From Chryseobacterium sp. SSA4.19 (GTDB taxonomy: Bacteria; Bacteroidota; Bacteroidia; Flavobacteriales; Weeksellaceae): a DNA stretch of 64,000 nt. How positions within the stretch are numbered: position 1 is the first letter of the stretch; the number at the start of each line of letters is the position of its first letter. Of this stretch, positions 17,889-27,784 are shown piece after piece. Position numbers and translations under genes: made by a program. The notes beneath the pieces are model-generated. The model made no database searches. It was not told where the DNA came from and saw nothing but the letters and a program-made list of their open reading frames with translations. The stretch covers positions 1-64,000 of the forward strand of contig NZ_JAKVIP010000019.1 of assembly GCF_022601875.1 (NCBI RefSeq). Reading direction: 5' to 3'.

Positions 17889-19272
17889 CTCCTTCTTTTG
17901 CTTTATAAGTTTCACCTGAGATTTTCAAAATCGATTTTAATTCAGCCTGTGCGATTACAGGAAATGTTCTTGCATATAGTAAGAATAATACAGAGAAGAA
18001 TCCGATAGTTCCTAAATATACGCCTACATCAATGATCGTTGGCTTAAACATCGTCCAAGATCCAGGTAAATAATCTCTGGAAAGGTTGATAACGATAATG
18101 TCAAAACGCTCAAACCACATCCCGATGTTAATGATTAATGCAATAATAAACGTTGCAATAATGTTGGTTCTGATTCTTTTAAACCAGAATAGTGCAGGGA
18201 TGATCAGGTTACACGTAATCAATGCCCAGAAAGCCCACCAGTAAGGTCCTACGGCTGCACCTGGAGAAAGATAAGTGAAATCTTCATATCTTGATCCTGA
18301 ATACCATCCGATAAAATATTCAGTGGCATAAGCTACGGTTACCATACCACCGGTAAGAATGATTACAATATTCATAATTTCGATATGATACATTGTAATA
18401 TAGTCTTCAAGGTGACATACCTTTCTTGCAATTAACAATAGCGTCTGTACCATTGCAAATCCTGAGAAGATAGCTCCCGCAACAAAGTATGGAGGATAGA
18501 TCGTAGAGTGCCATCCTTTAATAACCGAAGTGGCGAAGTCAAAAGATACAGTAGTGTGTACCGAGAATACAAGCGGAGTTGCCAAACCTGCCAAAACCAA
18601 TGATAATTCTTCGAATCTCTGCCAGTGTTTTGCTTTACCACCCCAGCCGAAGGCAAGGAATGTATAAATCTTTTTTGTCCAAGGTGTCTTTGCTCTGTCT
18701 CTGATCATAGCAAAGTCAGGGATTAATCCCATAAACCAGAATACCGTGGATACAGAGAAATAAGTAGAGATCGCAAATACGTCCCAAAGTAGGGGAGAGT
18801 TGAAGTTCCCCCAAAGAGAACCGAACTGGTTTGGTAAAGGGAATACCCAATATCCTACCCAAACTCTACCCATGTGAATTACCGGGAAGATTGCTGCCTG
18901 TACTACTGCAAAGATCGTCATTGCTTCTGCAGAACGGTTTACAGACATTCTCCATCTTTGTCTAAATAATAATAATACTGCTGAGATTAGGGTTCCGGCG
19001 TGACCGATACCTACCCACCATACGAAGTTGGTAATATCCCAACCCCAGTTAATAGTTCTGTTAAGCCCCCATGCTCCAATACCTGTCCCGATTGTATAGG
19101 CGATACACCCGAATCCATAGATGAAAAGAACTAAGGCTGCATATAATGAAATCCACCATAATTTACCTGCTCTTTCTTCGATAGGTCGTGCAATATCTTC
19201 TGTGATATCGTGATAAGTTTTGTGACCAATAATTAGAGGTTCCCTTATCGGAGCTTCGTAATGTCCTGACAT
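17875..19272 (-). CDS. actC: Alternative complex III quinol-binding membrane subunit ActC (NrfD-like)
   Basis: ActC (465 aa) belongs to the NrfD/PsrC family of polytopic membrane proteins and carries a quinol site. Around ten hydrophobic helices are visible. It is paralogous in fold to ActF. It starts 25 bases after actB and overlaps actD. The N-terminal PIREPLIIGHKTYHDITEDI segment is typical of Flavobacteriia ActC. Confidence 0.94.
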   Translation of the reverse strand: MSGHYEAPIREPLIIGHKTYHDITEDIARPIEERAGKLWWISLYAALVLFIYGFGCIAYTIGTGIGAWGLNRTINWGWDITNFVWWVGIGHAGTLISAVLLLFRQRWRMSVNRSAEAMTIFAVVQAAIFPVIHMGRVWVGYWVFPLPNQFGSLWGNFNSPLLWDVFAISTYFSVSTVFWFMGLIPDFAMIRDRAKTPWTKKIYTFLAFGWGGKAKHWQRFEELSLVLAGLATPLVFSVHTTVSFDFATSVIKGWHSTIYPPYFVAGAIFSGFAMVQTLLLIARKVCHLEDYITMYHIEIMNIVIILTGGMVTVAYATEYFIGWYSGSRYEDFTYLSPGAAVGPYWWAFWALITCNLIIPALFWFKRIRTNIIATFIIALIINIGMWFERFDIIVINLSRDYLPGSWTMFKPTIIDVGVYLGTIGFFSVLFLLYARTFPVIAQAELKSILKISGETYKAKEGDEHH

Positions 19273-19297
19273 TTTTTACCTATTTATTATTTAAACT

Positions 19298-22200
19298 TTA
19301 TTTTTCTACTCTGTTTCTTACTTTGGTATGATAGAACACGTTTGGCTTGGTTCCGATCTCTTCAAGTAAATAATATCTTCTGTTGTCAGCATATAACTTT
19401 CTAACTTCAGATGCTTTGTCATTCATGTCACCGAACTGGATAGATCCCGTAGTACAGGCTTTTGAACAAGCTGTCTGGAATTCACCGTCTTTTACCACTC
19501 TGTTCTCTTTCTTCGCTTCAAGAATAGTAGTTTGAGTCATCTGGATACATAATGAACATTTCTCCATTACCCCTCTTGTTCTTACCACTACATCCGGATT
19601 CAATACCATTCTTCCAAGATCGTTATTCATATTGAAATCGAACTTATCATTCAGGTTATACGTAAACCAGTTGAAACGTCTTACTTTATATGGACAGTTG
19701 TTCGCACAATATCTTGTACCGATACATCTGTTGTAAGCCATATGGTTCTGGCCCTGCTTACCGTGCGAAGTAGCCGCTACCGGACATACTGTTTCACATG
19801 GCGCGTGGTTACAGTGCTGACACATTACCGGCTGGAAAATTACATCAGGATTGTCCGCAGGGTGGTTTAGTGCTCCTCCGTCTCCGAATGCAGTACCGTA
19901 TAATTCAGGTACAGCCATTCCTTCTTTTAATCCTTCATATACCTCTACTTTCTGTCTTGAAGAATAATAACGGTCAATTCTCAACCAATACATATCCCTG
20001 GACATTCTGATCTCTTCTTTTCCTACAACAGGAACGTTGTTCTCTGCCTGACATGCAATGATACATGATCCACATCCTGTACAGGAGTTAAGATCAATAG
20101 ACATGTTAAAGTGAGGGCCATCAGTATCATCAAAAGCGTCCCAAAGATCAATTTTTCTTGCCGGAAGAGCTCCGCTGATGGTATGATATTCTAAAGGTCT
20201 ATTCCACCCTTTATGCTCGTCATCGAATGCAACGTTTAAGAATTCAGCCAAAGGAACTTCTTTAGCAATCTCGTAACGTCCCATTAAGGTGTTCTGAAGC
20301 TGGATTCCTGCAAATTCATGATCTTCACCGGTCTTTTCCAATTTGATATTGGAAACTGCCAGGTTGGAACCATCAAACAGAGGATAAGCATTTACTCCGG
20401 TATCAGCCGTAGCTCCTGAGTTTTTCTTTCCATATCCAAGCGCAAGACCTACTGATCCTTCTGCCTGACCAGGCTGAATAAATACAGGAACATCTTTTAC
20501 GGTAACTCCGTTTACGGTAAGATTCACAATAGAACCATCCAGCTGCATTCTTGCATTAAGATCGTTTTCAAGTCCTAATCTTTCCGCATCTTTCGGTGAA
20601 ATGGTCAGGTAGTTGTCCCAAGACATTCTTGTCAGTGGATCAGGAAGTTCCTGAAGCCAAGGATTGTTTGCCTGAGTTCCGTCTCCCATTGCCGTTTTGG
20701 TGTATAAAACAAGTTCAAGATCAGAAGACTTGAAGTTTCCTAATTCGGCAACTGCCTGTGCTCCGTTGCCTCCTGCATAAGACAATGTCGTAGCATTTGA
20801 AGAAACATTGATACCGTTATATAAAGCTTTATTGAAAGAAGTCGCTCCTAAAATAGAAGAAGCACTTGCTTTTAAATAATCGTAATAGTTATTGGCAGCA
20901 TTGTTTTTACCATTTTTCCAAACCAATAGAGATTCTTCAATCTGTCTTGATTTGTAAATTTTCTGAATCGTAGGCTGCATTAATGAATATACTCCTGTCT
21001 GAGGTTCAACATCACCCCAAGATTCCAGCCAGTTAGCTACAGGAATTACAGCTTTCGCTGCTTTGTACATTTCGTTTTTCTTATCCGCAACAGCAATTAC
21101 ATAAGGAACTTTTGCCAAAGACTTTTTAAAGTCTTCACCTTTGTGATAAGAATAAATAGGGTCTACATTATTGGCAATTAATACGCCAACCTGGCCTCCA
21201 TTTACCCATCCGAGAAATTCTTCAAATCTTGCCTTATCGAAATCTTTTAAGAAATTAGCTTTACCTGTGAAAGCAACGGATCCTAATTTTTGGTTAATTA
21301 AATGAGCTAAAACCTGAGCTCCTTTTGAACCGTCTGCAAAAACAACAGCTTTGCTTCCTTTTGTCTGAAGTTCTTTGGCAATCTCAGAAGCTGCTTTGTC
21401 AGAAGTGCCTCCGCCAACAATAGCATTGTACACTTCAACCAAGGTCTTGTTAACCTGGCTTGGCTTTAATCTGATTCTTGAGTCAGCATTAGCTCCGGTT
21501 AATGACATGTTGGATTCGACCTGGATATGTCTCAACATATTGGCTCCCGGTTTTCTGGCTGCAGCATAAGAAGATTCAAGGCTTGCTGCATTGTAATCTC
21601 CTAAGAAATCAGCATGGAATGCCACTACCAACTCTGTCCCTCTAAGGTCATATACCGGTAATGCTCTTGTTCCGAAAACTTCCTGTGCGGCATCTAAAGC
21701 TGCAGCATAAGGGAAAGCATCATAGGTTACTAATTCTGCTGTTGGATATTTTGCTTTGAATTCTGTGAATAGCTTTTTGAAAGTAGGAGAGGCAAAAGAG
21801 TGTGATAATAACACAATTTTTTTACCTGCTGCATTAGCTTCCTCCAATCCTTTAATGACAAAACTGTCAACCTTATCAAAAGTTTCGTCCTTACCTTCAA
21901 ACTTTGGCTGCTTTACTTTATCATTATCATATAATGAAAGTACGCTTGCCTGAGCCCTTGCGCTTGTTTTTCCCAAATCGCCGGCAGCCGGGTTCGGTTC
22001 GATTTTAATCGGTCTTCCTTCACGTGTTTTTACCAAGACACTAGCAAAGTCAAAACCATCGAAATATGTTGAAGCGTAATAATTAGGGATTCCCGGAATA
22101 ATATCGTGTGGCTTTACCACATAAGGAATTGTTTTGATTACCGGAGCTTCACACGCAGCCAACGTTACGGCTGCTGTAGAGAATCCTAATAATTTTAAGA

Positions 22201-22357
22201 AATCTCTTCTTGAAGTACCGGATCCGTTCTGTTCTGCATCCCCAAGAAAATCTTCTACCGGAATTTCTTCCTGGAACTCTTTCTGAGCCAACTTATTGTT
22301 TAAAGCCGGATCTTTAAGTTCATGAATACTTCTAAATTGTATTTTGTTTGAAGCCAT
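19298..22357 (-). CDS. actB: Alternative complex III Fe-S/molybdopterin-oxidoreductase-like subunit ActB
   Basis: ActB (1019 aa) combines an N-terminal molybdopterin-oxidoreductase-like domain, which in this family carries no Mo cofactor, with a C-terminal ferredoxin-like domain. A twin-arginine-like leader (SRRDFLKLLGFSTAAVTLAA) lies unusually far in, around residues 49-68, as in the family described as TAT-variant-translocated. Four cysteine clusters are visible near the C-terminus: CTGCGSCIIAC, CQHCNHAPCETVC, CIGTRYCANNC and CSLCIQM with the later CSKAC, consistent with multiple Fe-S clusters. It lies between actA and actC on one transcript. Confidence 0.95.
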   Translation of the reverse strand: MASNKIQFRSIHELKDPALNNKLAQKEFQEEIPVEDFLGDAEQNGSGTSRRDFLKLLGFSTAAVTLAACEAPVIKTIPYVVKPHDIIPGIPNYYASTYFDGFDFASVLVKTREGRPIKIEPNPAAGDLGKTSARAQASVLSLYDNDKVKQPKFEGKDETFDKVDSFVIKGLEEANAAGKKIVLLSHSFASPTFKKLFTEFKAKYPTAELVTYDAFPYAAALDAAQEVFGTRALPVYDLRGTELVVAFHADFLGDYNAASLESSYAAARKPGANMLRHIQVESNMSLTGANADSRIRLKPSQVNKTLVEVYNAIVGGGTSDKAASEIAKELQTKGSKAVVFADGSKGAQVLAHLINQKLGSVAFTGKANFLKDFDKARFEEFLGWVNGGQVGVLIANNVDPIYSYHKGEDFKKSLAKVPYVIAVADKKNEMYKAAKAVIPVANWLESWGDVEPQTGVYSLMQPTIQKIYKSRQIEESLLVWKNGKNNAANNYYDYLKASASSILGATSFNKALYNGINVSSNATTLSYAGGNGAQAVAELGNFKSSDLELVLYTKTAMGDGTQANNPWLQELPDPLTRMSWDNYLTISPKDAERLGLENDLNARMQLDGSIVNLTVNGVTVKDVPVFIQPGQAEGSVGLALGYGKKNSGATADTGVNAYPLFDGSNLAVSNIKLEKTGEDHEFAGIQLQNTLMGRYEIAKEVPLAEFLNVAFDDEHKGWNRPLEYHTISGALPARKIDLWDAFDDTDGPHFNMSIDLNSCTGCGSCIIACQAENNVPVVGKEEIRMSRDMYWLRIDRYYSSRQKVEVYEGLKEGMAVPELYGTAFGDGGALNHPADNPDVIFQPVMCQHCNHAPCETVCPVAATSHGKQGQNHMAYNRCIGTRYCANNCPYKVRRFNWFTYNLNDKFDFNMNNDLGRMVLNPDVVVRTRGVMEKCSLCIQMTQTTILEAKKENRVVKDGEFQTACSKACTTGSIQFGDMNDKASEVRKLYADNRRYYLLEEIGTKPNVFYHTKVRNRVEK

Positions 22358-22379
22358 TTATACTTCTAATTTTTAGTTA

Positions 22380-23744
22380 TTAATAATGACATTTACCACA
22401 TTCAAGACCTCCAATAGCATCTACCGTAATCTTACCACCATCTTTAGGGTATTGTTTTTTCAACTTGTCATGTAGATTCTTGAAGTATTCTTTATTATAG
22501 CCGTTGTTCATATCAACTTCAGTAGTTCTGTGACACTCGATACACCATCCCATGGTAAAGTCATTAGCCATCTGAACAACATTCATGGTATCTATTTTTC
22601 CGTGACACGCTTTACAAACAACGTCGATTTTGTTATTAGGGTTCTTTTTATTGAAAGAATTGATGATTGCCTGTTCACCGGCTACCACATGCTGTGAGTG
22701 GTTAAAGTAAACAAAGTCCGGCATATTGTGAATTCTTGTCCATTCCACCGGCTGGGTTTTTCCTGTATACTGTTGTTTTTCAGAATTCCATCCTGTAGCA
22801 GCATAAATTTTCTGGATTTCCCCGTCATAGAATGCTTTATCTTTTCCTGGCTCCATGTAATGCTCTGCATTATATTCAGAAATTGTTCTGTGGCAGTTCA
22901 TACAAACGTTCATAGAAGGGATCTCAGATACCTTACCATATTTAGCACTGGAGTGGCAAAGTTGACAGTCAATCTTCTGTTCTCCTGCGTGTATTTTATG
23001 TGAGAAATAAATAGGCTGTTCAGGCTTGTATCCTTTGTAAACTCCGATCCACATGATCCAGTTCCAAACCCCGTAAGCAGCCAAAAGTGCAAGGATAGCA
23101 ATTAAACCTTTTCCTACATAATGGTATTTCGCATAAATCTCGCTGAACGATTTTACTCTTGATTCATTAAGCCCTGCCAGATCTTCGGATTGGCCTAGTT
23201 TTACCAATTGTCTAAGCTTAACCAATATCCAGACCAGTAATGCTGCAATTGCTAAAAGAGAAATAATTACGATGTTTGTTGTGGAGCTGCTTGCCGGAGC
23301 TGCTGTTGCATTTGCATTATCAGCAGTCGTTGCTTTTTTATCATCAGCGACAGGTGCTGCCGGCGGATTAGTTGTATACGCTAAGATGTCGTCAATATCC
23401 TTTTCCGTAAGATTTGGAAAGACCTGCATCTCAGTCTTGTTGTATTTTTCGAAAATTTCATTTGCGTATTTGTCTCCTGAAGCTCTCAAAGACTTATTGT
23501 CTTTGATCCACTTGTGAAGCCAGTCTCTGTCTACACCACCCTCTGTTTTTACGCGTTCTACAACCCCTTTCAGAGGTGGTCCTACAACTTGTTTGTCTAG
23601 TGCGTGACATGCAGTACAATTCGCTTTGAAAAGTTTCTCACCATTGTTCGGATCGCCTTCTTGCCCGTAAATTGAAGCACTTGTTGATAACAATAAGCCT
23701 ATTGCAATCAACGTTTGTCTATAATGCTTTCTCCAACTAATCAT
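22380..23744 (-). CDS. actA: Alternative complex III multiheme cytochrome c subunit ActA
   Basis: ActA (454 aa) has a signal peptide, a class I-like cytochrome c domain with C43-T-A-C46-H47 and a likely axial Met near 106, an Ala/Thr/Ser-rich linker (127-155), a transmembrane helix near 157-176, a second one near 213-235, and a C-terminal multiheme domain with five more CXXCH sites (CQLCH at 260, CMNCH at 281, then CKACH, CIECH and CGKCH at the end). In total six heme sites are visible. It is the first gene of the act operon, with a TATTTTTG box 47 bases upstream. Confidence 0.93.
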   Translation of the reverse strand: MISWRKHYRQTLIAIGLLLSTSASIYGQEGDPNNGEKLFKANCTACHALDKQVVGPPLKGVVERVKTEGGVDRDWLHKWIKDNKSLRASGDKYANEIFEKYNKTEMQVFPNLTEKDIDDILAYTTNPPAAPVADDKKATTADNANATAAPASSSTTNIVIISLLAIAALLVWILVKLRQLVKLGQSEDLAGLNESRVKSFSEIYAKYHYVGKGLIAILALLAAYGVWNWIMWIGVYKGYKPEQPIYFSHKIHAGEQKIDCQLCHSSAKYGKVSEIPSMNVCMNCHRTISEYNAEHYMEPGKDKAFYDGEIQKIYAATGWNSEKQQYTGKTQPVEWTRIHNMPDFVYFNHSQHVVAGEQAIINSFNKKNPNNKIDVVCKACHGKIDTMNVVQMANDFTMGWCIECHRTTEVDMNNGYNKEYFKNLHDKLKKQYPKDGGKITVDAIGGLECGKCHY

Positions 23745-23790
23745 TTAAATTATCTTATGTTAGTAAATATTGAACATTCAATCAATCCCG

Positions 23791-23798
23791 CAAAAATA
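23791..23798 (-). promoter_or_regulatory. -7 box of the act operon
   Basis: TATTTTTG on the minus strand upstream of actA. The nearest minus-strand TTG (23814-23812) gives a 13-base spacer, shorter than usual. Confidence 0.5.
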
Positions 23799-23882
23799 AT
23801 ATTTTTAACATCAATTTAACGGTATATGCAAAGGGGAAAATGTCATTTACGTTTAATTTGTATCGATTCTAAATAACTCTGT

Positions 23883-23913
23883 TTGGTATAATTTTTTAAA
23901 TTGCCTAAATTTG
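23883..23913 (+). promoter_or_regulatory. Promoter of the SPOR-domain gene
   Basis: TTG (23883-23885), 20-base spacer, TAAATTTG (23906-23913), 15 bases before the start codon at 23929. Confidence 0.72.
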
Positions 23914-23928
23914 CGGAAACAAGTTTAA

Positions 23929-24468
23929 ATGAAAAAGTTTATTAAAATATTTTCAATACTCGCTCTGTTGTCATTTTATAATATTGATGCCCAGCAGGTT
24001 GTAAAAAAAGATACTTTGGCGGGAACCGAACTTACGATTACGATGGATTCCAAAGTAAATACAGCCATGGAAAGTATTGAAGACAGATGCTCAAGAACAA
24101 CTACAGCGGTATCTTCAAGGGATGATGATGACGATTTTAGTGCTCCCAAGCCTGCAAAAATTTTTGTTCCCAGCAGAGGGCTTACTAATGCAGAAATATG
24201 CAGGAGAAATCCAAGGATTTTAGGATATAAGATTCAGATTACAACGGTGAAAAGTAATCAAGAAGCAAATGAAGTAAAGTCGTATTTCAGGAAGAGATTT
24301 CCTAATCTGAAAGTAGAAACGGATGCTTCCCTGAGGCCCAATTATAAAATTTTAGCAGGAAGCTACTTTACCAAGCAGAGTGCATCATCAGACCTTGCAA
24401 GGGTAAGAGAATATTTTAAATCTGCAATTCCTGTACAGTACAGAATTTTTTGTGCAGAAGCAAAATAA
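23929..24468 (+). CDS. Secreted SPOR domain-containing protein
   Basis: A 179-aa exported protein with signal peptide (about 1-21, ending DAQ) and a C-terminal SPOR domain (about 98-179: GYKIQITTVKSNQEANEVKS, continuing to VREYFKSAIPVQYRIF). SPOR domains bind denuded peptidoglycan glycan strands, so a periplasmic, septum- or wall-associated role is likely. The middle contains an acidic RDDDDDFSAPKPA stretch. It is a single-gene unit with its own promoter and terminator, divergent from the act operon. Confidence 0.85.
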   Translation: MKKFIKIFSILALLSFYNIDAQQVVKKDTLAGTELTITMDSKVNTAMESIEDRCSRTTTAVSSRDDDDDFSAPKPAKIFVPSRGLTNAEICRRNPRILGYKIQITTVKSNQEANEVKSYFRKRFPNLKVETDASLRPNYKILAGSYFTKQSASSDLARVREYFKSAIPVQYRIFCAEAK

Positions 24469-24496
24469 AAAACTGCTAAATACAGAAACCACTAAT

Positions 24497-24523
24497 AGCT
24501 GAGACTTTGTTCTCGGCTTTTTT
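24497..24523 (+). terminator. Terminator of the SPOR gene
   Basis: AGCTGAGA (24497-24504) pairs with TCTCGGCT (24511-24518), including one G-T pair, followed by T6. The remaining sequence to 24748 shows no ORF or clear element. Confidence 0.75.
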
Positions 24524-24748
24524 GTGTGTAAAATGTTGGTTAAATCAGTAAAAACTGACTTTATTTACATAAAATTCAAAATTTTTAGGGTCCTGAAAAA
24601 GTAAATTAAATAGGATATACTGAATATAAAATTATTAAATGAGCTTTTCTTCTAAGATTAAAAGACTAAAATCCTTTGTGACGAATTAAGATCATCCTGT
24701 TTGCTCCGAATTAATACAACTGTAGATGTCCTTTCTTAAATCTTAATT

Positions 24749-26026
24749 TTAGTAATATTGGTTTAAAAACCAAAAAAATTCCGTCATTCTTAAATAATTA
24801 TTTGTTGCCAGATATACCCATAAAATGCATAAAATTACACTCAGAAAAGACAGTATTTTTGGTGATTCTTTGTAGGCATAAAACAGCCATCCCAGTAAAA
24901 GAGGGTAGACAAAAACAAAGTGTCCGCCATAAATATAGGAAGTATGGATGCCAAATCTCATAATGCAGTGAATGACAATATCTAAAAAAAATGAAATCAT
25001 CAGAACCTGTACAAGTTTATTATTGAAATTTTTATAATAACTCCAAAGGATAAGGCCCAATAATACAGCTATGAAAATGTAAGGGACCCATGATGAATAT
25101 ACATCCATAATAATACCTTTATAATCGAAGCCTTTCATGTTATGCTTGTCACGAATCAAAAAGTTTGAAAAAAGTATATTTCCACCAAAAAAATAAGAAG
25201 AAATCATGTCCCACATGGGCGTGGACTTCACGTTTGAAAATTTTTCGTACTGTTCGCTGGTTTTGCTGAAAATATTCTGATATTTAAAATCAATCCGGTT
25301 TAAATACAGCAGGATAAATGAAATGCATACAAAAGCGACTCTCAAAGCAGCATGTCCAAATTTTTTCCAGCTTCTGAACAAATCTTTCTCAAAAAGAACA
25401 GGGATAAAAACTTTAATAATATTGGTTACCGTTAAACCACCGATTGTAATTCCTGAAAAAACCAACGCCAGTGCCGGAATTTTCTTTTCTTTTTTCAATT
25501 TTATCGCTGAATAATAATTGAATAAGGTCAGCAGAAATAAGGTATAAGTGAAATTTTCAGGAGTAAATGAAAGTAATATCGGCGTTGAAAAGGATCCGAA
25601 GAATAAGACCAATAAAAGCGTAACAGCCAAAGGCAATTGAATAATATTTTTCAGGTATTTAAAGATCTGGAGAATACTGAGACTTACTGCAATATTGCTG
25701 AACCAGGCCAAAGCAAATCTGAAATTTCCATCCATTTTACCGTCTGAAAATAATAATGCCAGTTCACGGATCCAATTGAAAAAATAATAGGAGAGCGGAT
25801 GTCTTTCAAAGCTTCCACCAGTCATTACAATGGATTTATTATCAAAGCTGAAATAGGCATCCCAGGGAATTCTGCTGTCAAAAATAATCTTATGATGAAT
25901 GGCAATATAAGAGCCTAAATATCCGTAAACTACCAGAAAAAAAAGGAAAACAACCAGCTCAATGCCTGTTGAAGGAAATAAAAGTTTAAGAATATTGATA
26001 AATTTCGATTTAAATTTTGACACCAT
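24749..26026 (-). CDS. Polytopic inner-membrane protein, possibly DUF6080
   Basis: A 425-aa integral membrane protein with about ten hydrophobic helices. The large first loop (about residues 48-80, with RIPWDAYFSFDNKS and GGSFERHPLSYYFF) has Asp and His residues near the membrane face, a pattern reminiscent of GT-C glycosyltransferases, though no diagnostic motif is present. From memory it resembles the Flavobacteriia family DUF6080; this is unverified. It stands alone between a terminator-flanked SPOR gene and selO. Confidence 0.6.
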   Translation of the reverse strand: MVSKFKSKFINILKLLFPSTGIELVVFLFFLVVYGYLGSYIAIHHKIIFDSRIPWDAYFSFDNKSIVMTGGSFERHPLSYYFFNWIRELALLFSDGKMDGNFRFALAWFSNIAVSLSILQIFKYLKNIIQLPLAVTLLLVLFFGSFSTPILLSFTPENFTYTLFLLTLFNYYSAIKLKKEKKIPALALVFSGITIGGLTVTNIIKVFIPVLFEKDLFRSWKKFGHAALRVAFVCISFILLYLNRIDFKYQNIFSKTSEQYEKFSNVKSTPMWDMISSYFFGGNILFSNFLIRDKHNMKGFDYKGIIMDVYSSWVPYIFIAVLLGLILWSYYKNFNNKLVQVLMISFFLDIVIHCIMRFGIHTSYIYGGHFVFVYPLLLGWLFYAYKESPKILSFLSVILCILWVYLATNNYLRMTEFFWFLNQYY

Positions 26027-26124
26027 TGATAAGTTTGTGCAAAAATAAAATAAAATCTGAAGCGATTTTGATACATCTATAAATAAATGCGTCTGTAAAA
26101 CAGCTGTAGATTTATTCTTCTTAT

Positions 26125-26160
26125 AAAAAACGGATGCTATTTCTATATAACATCCGTTTT
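26125..26160 (-). terminator. Terminator after selO
   Basis: AAAACGGATG (26127-26136) pairs with CATCCGTTTT (26151-26160); the minus-strand reading ends in T6. It lies 60 bases past the selO stop. Confidence 0.75.
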
Positions 26161-26219
26161 CAACTTTTTCACTATGTTAATCTCCGAAGATTGATAGCGT
26201 AAGAGAGATTTAACTTGAT

Positions 26220-27761
26220 TTATGAGCTGCAGGAAAGTGTGGAACATCCCGAAGTATTATCATATTTTGAAGGTCTTTTTACTGAAAATTCAGGATAAAT
26301 TTCTTCATATGGATTTTCTAATGCATGTGTTAATTTATCGAACATTGCCATTCTGCCTTCTTGAACCTCTTCGATACACTGATAAAGCAAATAATTTCTC
26401 AGGATAAATTTCGGATTTGCTGTCCTCATTATTTCTGCAGATTTCTCCTTTGAAACAATATTTTTTTCCAATCTTGAATGATAGGTTGTTATAAAATTTT
26501 CAAGTTTTGAAATTTTCTCATCGTCCAGAAAAGTATACGAAACATTTTCAAACTGATTTTTCAGATCTTTCAGATCATTAAATTTTTCGAGCTGATTAAA
26601 GAATAGGGTGTAATCAAACTGAAGATCCTGCATCAGTTCCTGCCAGCCTGTAAAGAATTTTTCATCCTGGGTAAGCAACTGATCAAACCCAAATTTTTTG
26701 CAAAGCATTCTGTCGTGGGTTTCCCAAAAGTAGCTTCCGAAATCATTCAGGATATCTTCCAGAAATTTTTCATCTTTGATCAAAGGATGAAGCGCATTGG
26801 CCAGCTGCCAGAGATTCCACTGGGCAATCTGTCCCTGTTTTCCGAAAGCATATCTTCTTCCCGGGAGGTCAGTCGTATTGGGCGTGAAATTTAAATTATA
26901 TTCATCCATCATGGAATAAGGACCATAGTCAATTGTTAAACCCAGAATTGACATGTTATCAGTATTCATCACTCCATGAACAAATCCTACTCTGTACCAT
27001 TCCACCATAAGATCAGCTGTCTTTCTGCTTACATTTTCAAAAAAGTCTTTGTATTTCTGTACGCCTTCTGAAGTAATTTCTTTAAAGTAGTTTTTAATGG
27101 TATAATCAGCAAGTTCCTGTAAGGTTTTGTATTCTCTTTGGGCAGACATCAATTCAAAATGTCCGAACCGAAGAAAGCTTTCGGCTGTTCTGATGATCAC
27201 AGCTCCTTTTTCATATTGCGGATTTCCGTTGTACATCATATCCCTGACAACGTCTTCTCCTGTAAGAGCCAGGCTCAAAGCACGGGTTGTTGGAATTCCC
27301 AGATGAAACATCGCTTCACTCATCAGATATTCCCGGACGGATGACCTTAATACCGCTCTTCCGTCAGCATGTCGGGAATAAGGTGTCGCTCCGGCACCTT
27401 TCCACTGGATCTCACTTTTTTTTCCGGAAGCATCCGTAATTTCTCCGGCAATGATCGCTCTTCCGTCGCCTAGCTGTCCTGCCCAGTTTCCGAACTGATG
27501 TCCTGCATAGGCAGTAGAGTAGCTATTAATATTTTCCGGAAGATGGTTTCCAACCAGAAAATCAAGATCTTTTTCTTCAAATTTCCCCATGCCTATTTCT
27601 TCTGAAAGCTGCTCGTTAAAAGCGACAAGTTTAGGATGGTCGAAGCCCGCAGGCTTTATGGTGGAGAACAAGACCTTTGGCGTGTTTCTCTGCATGGGAT
27701 TGTTTGACAGATCTCCGGGAAATATTTTTATAAAGGGCTGTTGTATGTTTTCAGTATTCAT
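26220..27761 (-). CDS. selO: Protein adenylyltransferase SelO (YdiU/UPF0061)
   Basis: SelO (513 aa) is a pseudokinase-fold enzyme that transfers AMP from ATP to protein side chains, linked to redox stress. Typical segments are the N-terminal AYAGHQFGNWAGQLGDGRA, the metal-binding region VHGVMNTDNMSI with IDYGP, and the C-terminal end GCSTLSCSS, where the last Cys occupies the position of selenocysteine in eukaryotic orthologues. Length matches bacterial members. The only promoter-like box found lies so close to the start codon that the message may be leaderless. Confidence 0.94.
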   Translation of the reverse strand: MNTENIQQPFIKIFPGDLSNNPMQRNTPKVLFSTIKPAGFDHPKLVAFNEQLSEEIGMGKFEEKDLDFLVGNHLPENINSYSTAYAGHQFGNWAGQLGDGRAIIAGEITDASGKKSEIQWKGAGATPYSRHADGRAVLRSSVREYLMSEAMFHLGIPTTRALSLALTGEDVVRDMMYNGNPQYEKGAVIIRTAESFLRFGHFELMSAQREYKTLQELADYTIKNYFKEITSEGVQKYKDFFENVSRKTADLMVEWYRVGFVHGVMNTDNMSILGLTIDYGPYSMMDEYNLNFTPNTTDLPGRRYAFGKQGQIAQWNLWQLANALHPLIKDEKFLEDILNDFGSYFWETHDRMLCKKFGFDQLLTQDEKFFTGWQELMQDLQFDYTLFFNQLEKFNDLKDLKNQFENVSYTFLDDEKISKLENFITTYHSRLEKNIVSKEKSAEIMRTANPKFILRNYLLYQCIEEVQEGRMAMFDKLTHALENPYEEIYPEFSVKRPSKYDNTSGCSTLSCSS

Positions 27762-27765
27762 AGCT

Positions 27766-27773
27766 CAAAGATA
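27766..27773 (-). promoter_or_regulatory. -7 box directly before selO
   Basis: TATCTTTG on the minus strand ends only 4 bases before the ATG at 27761. A minus-strand TTG at 27800-27798 gives a 24-base spacer, inside the upstream terminator. If used, transcription would start at or next to the start codon. Confidence 0.4.
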
Positions 27774-27784
27774 TTGATTATAAA

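Noticed and set aside
17875..17915. Possible frameshift where actC and actD overlap
   Set aside because: Both proteins have normal ends; starting actD at ATG 17888 leaves the ordinary short overlap of this operon.
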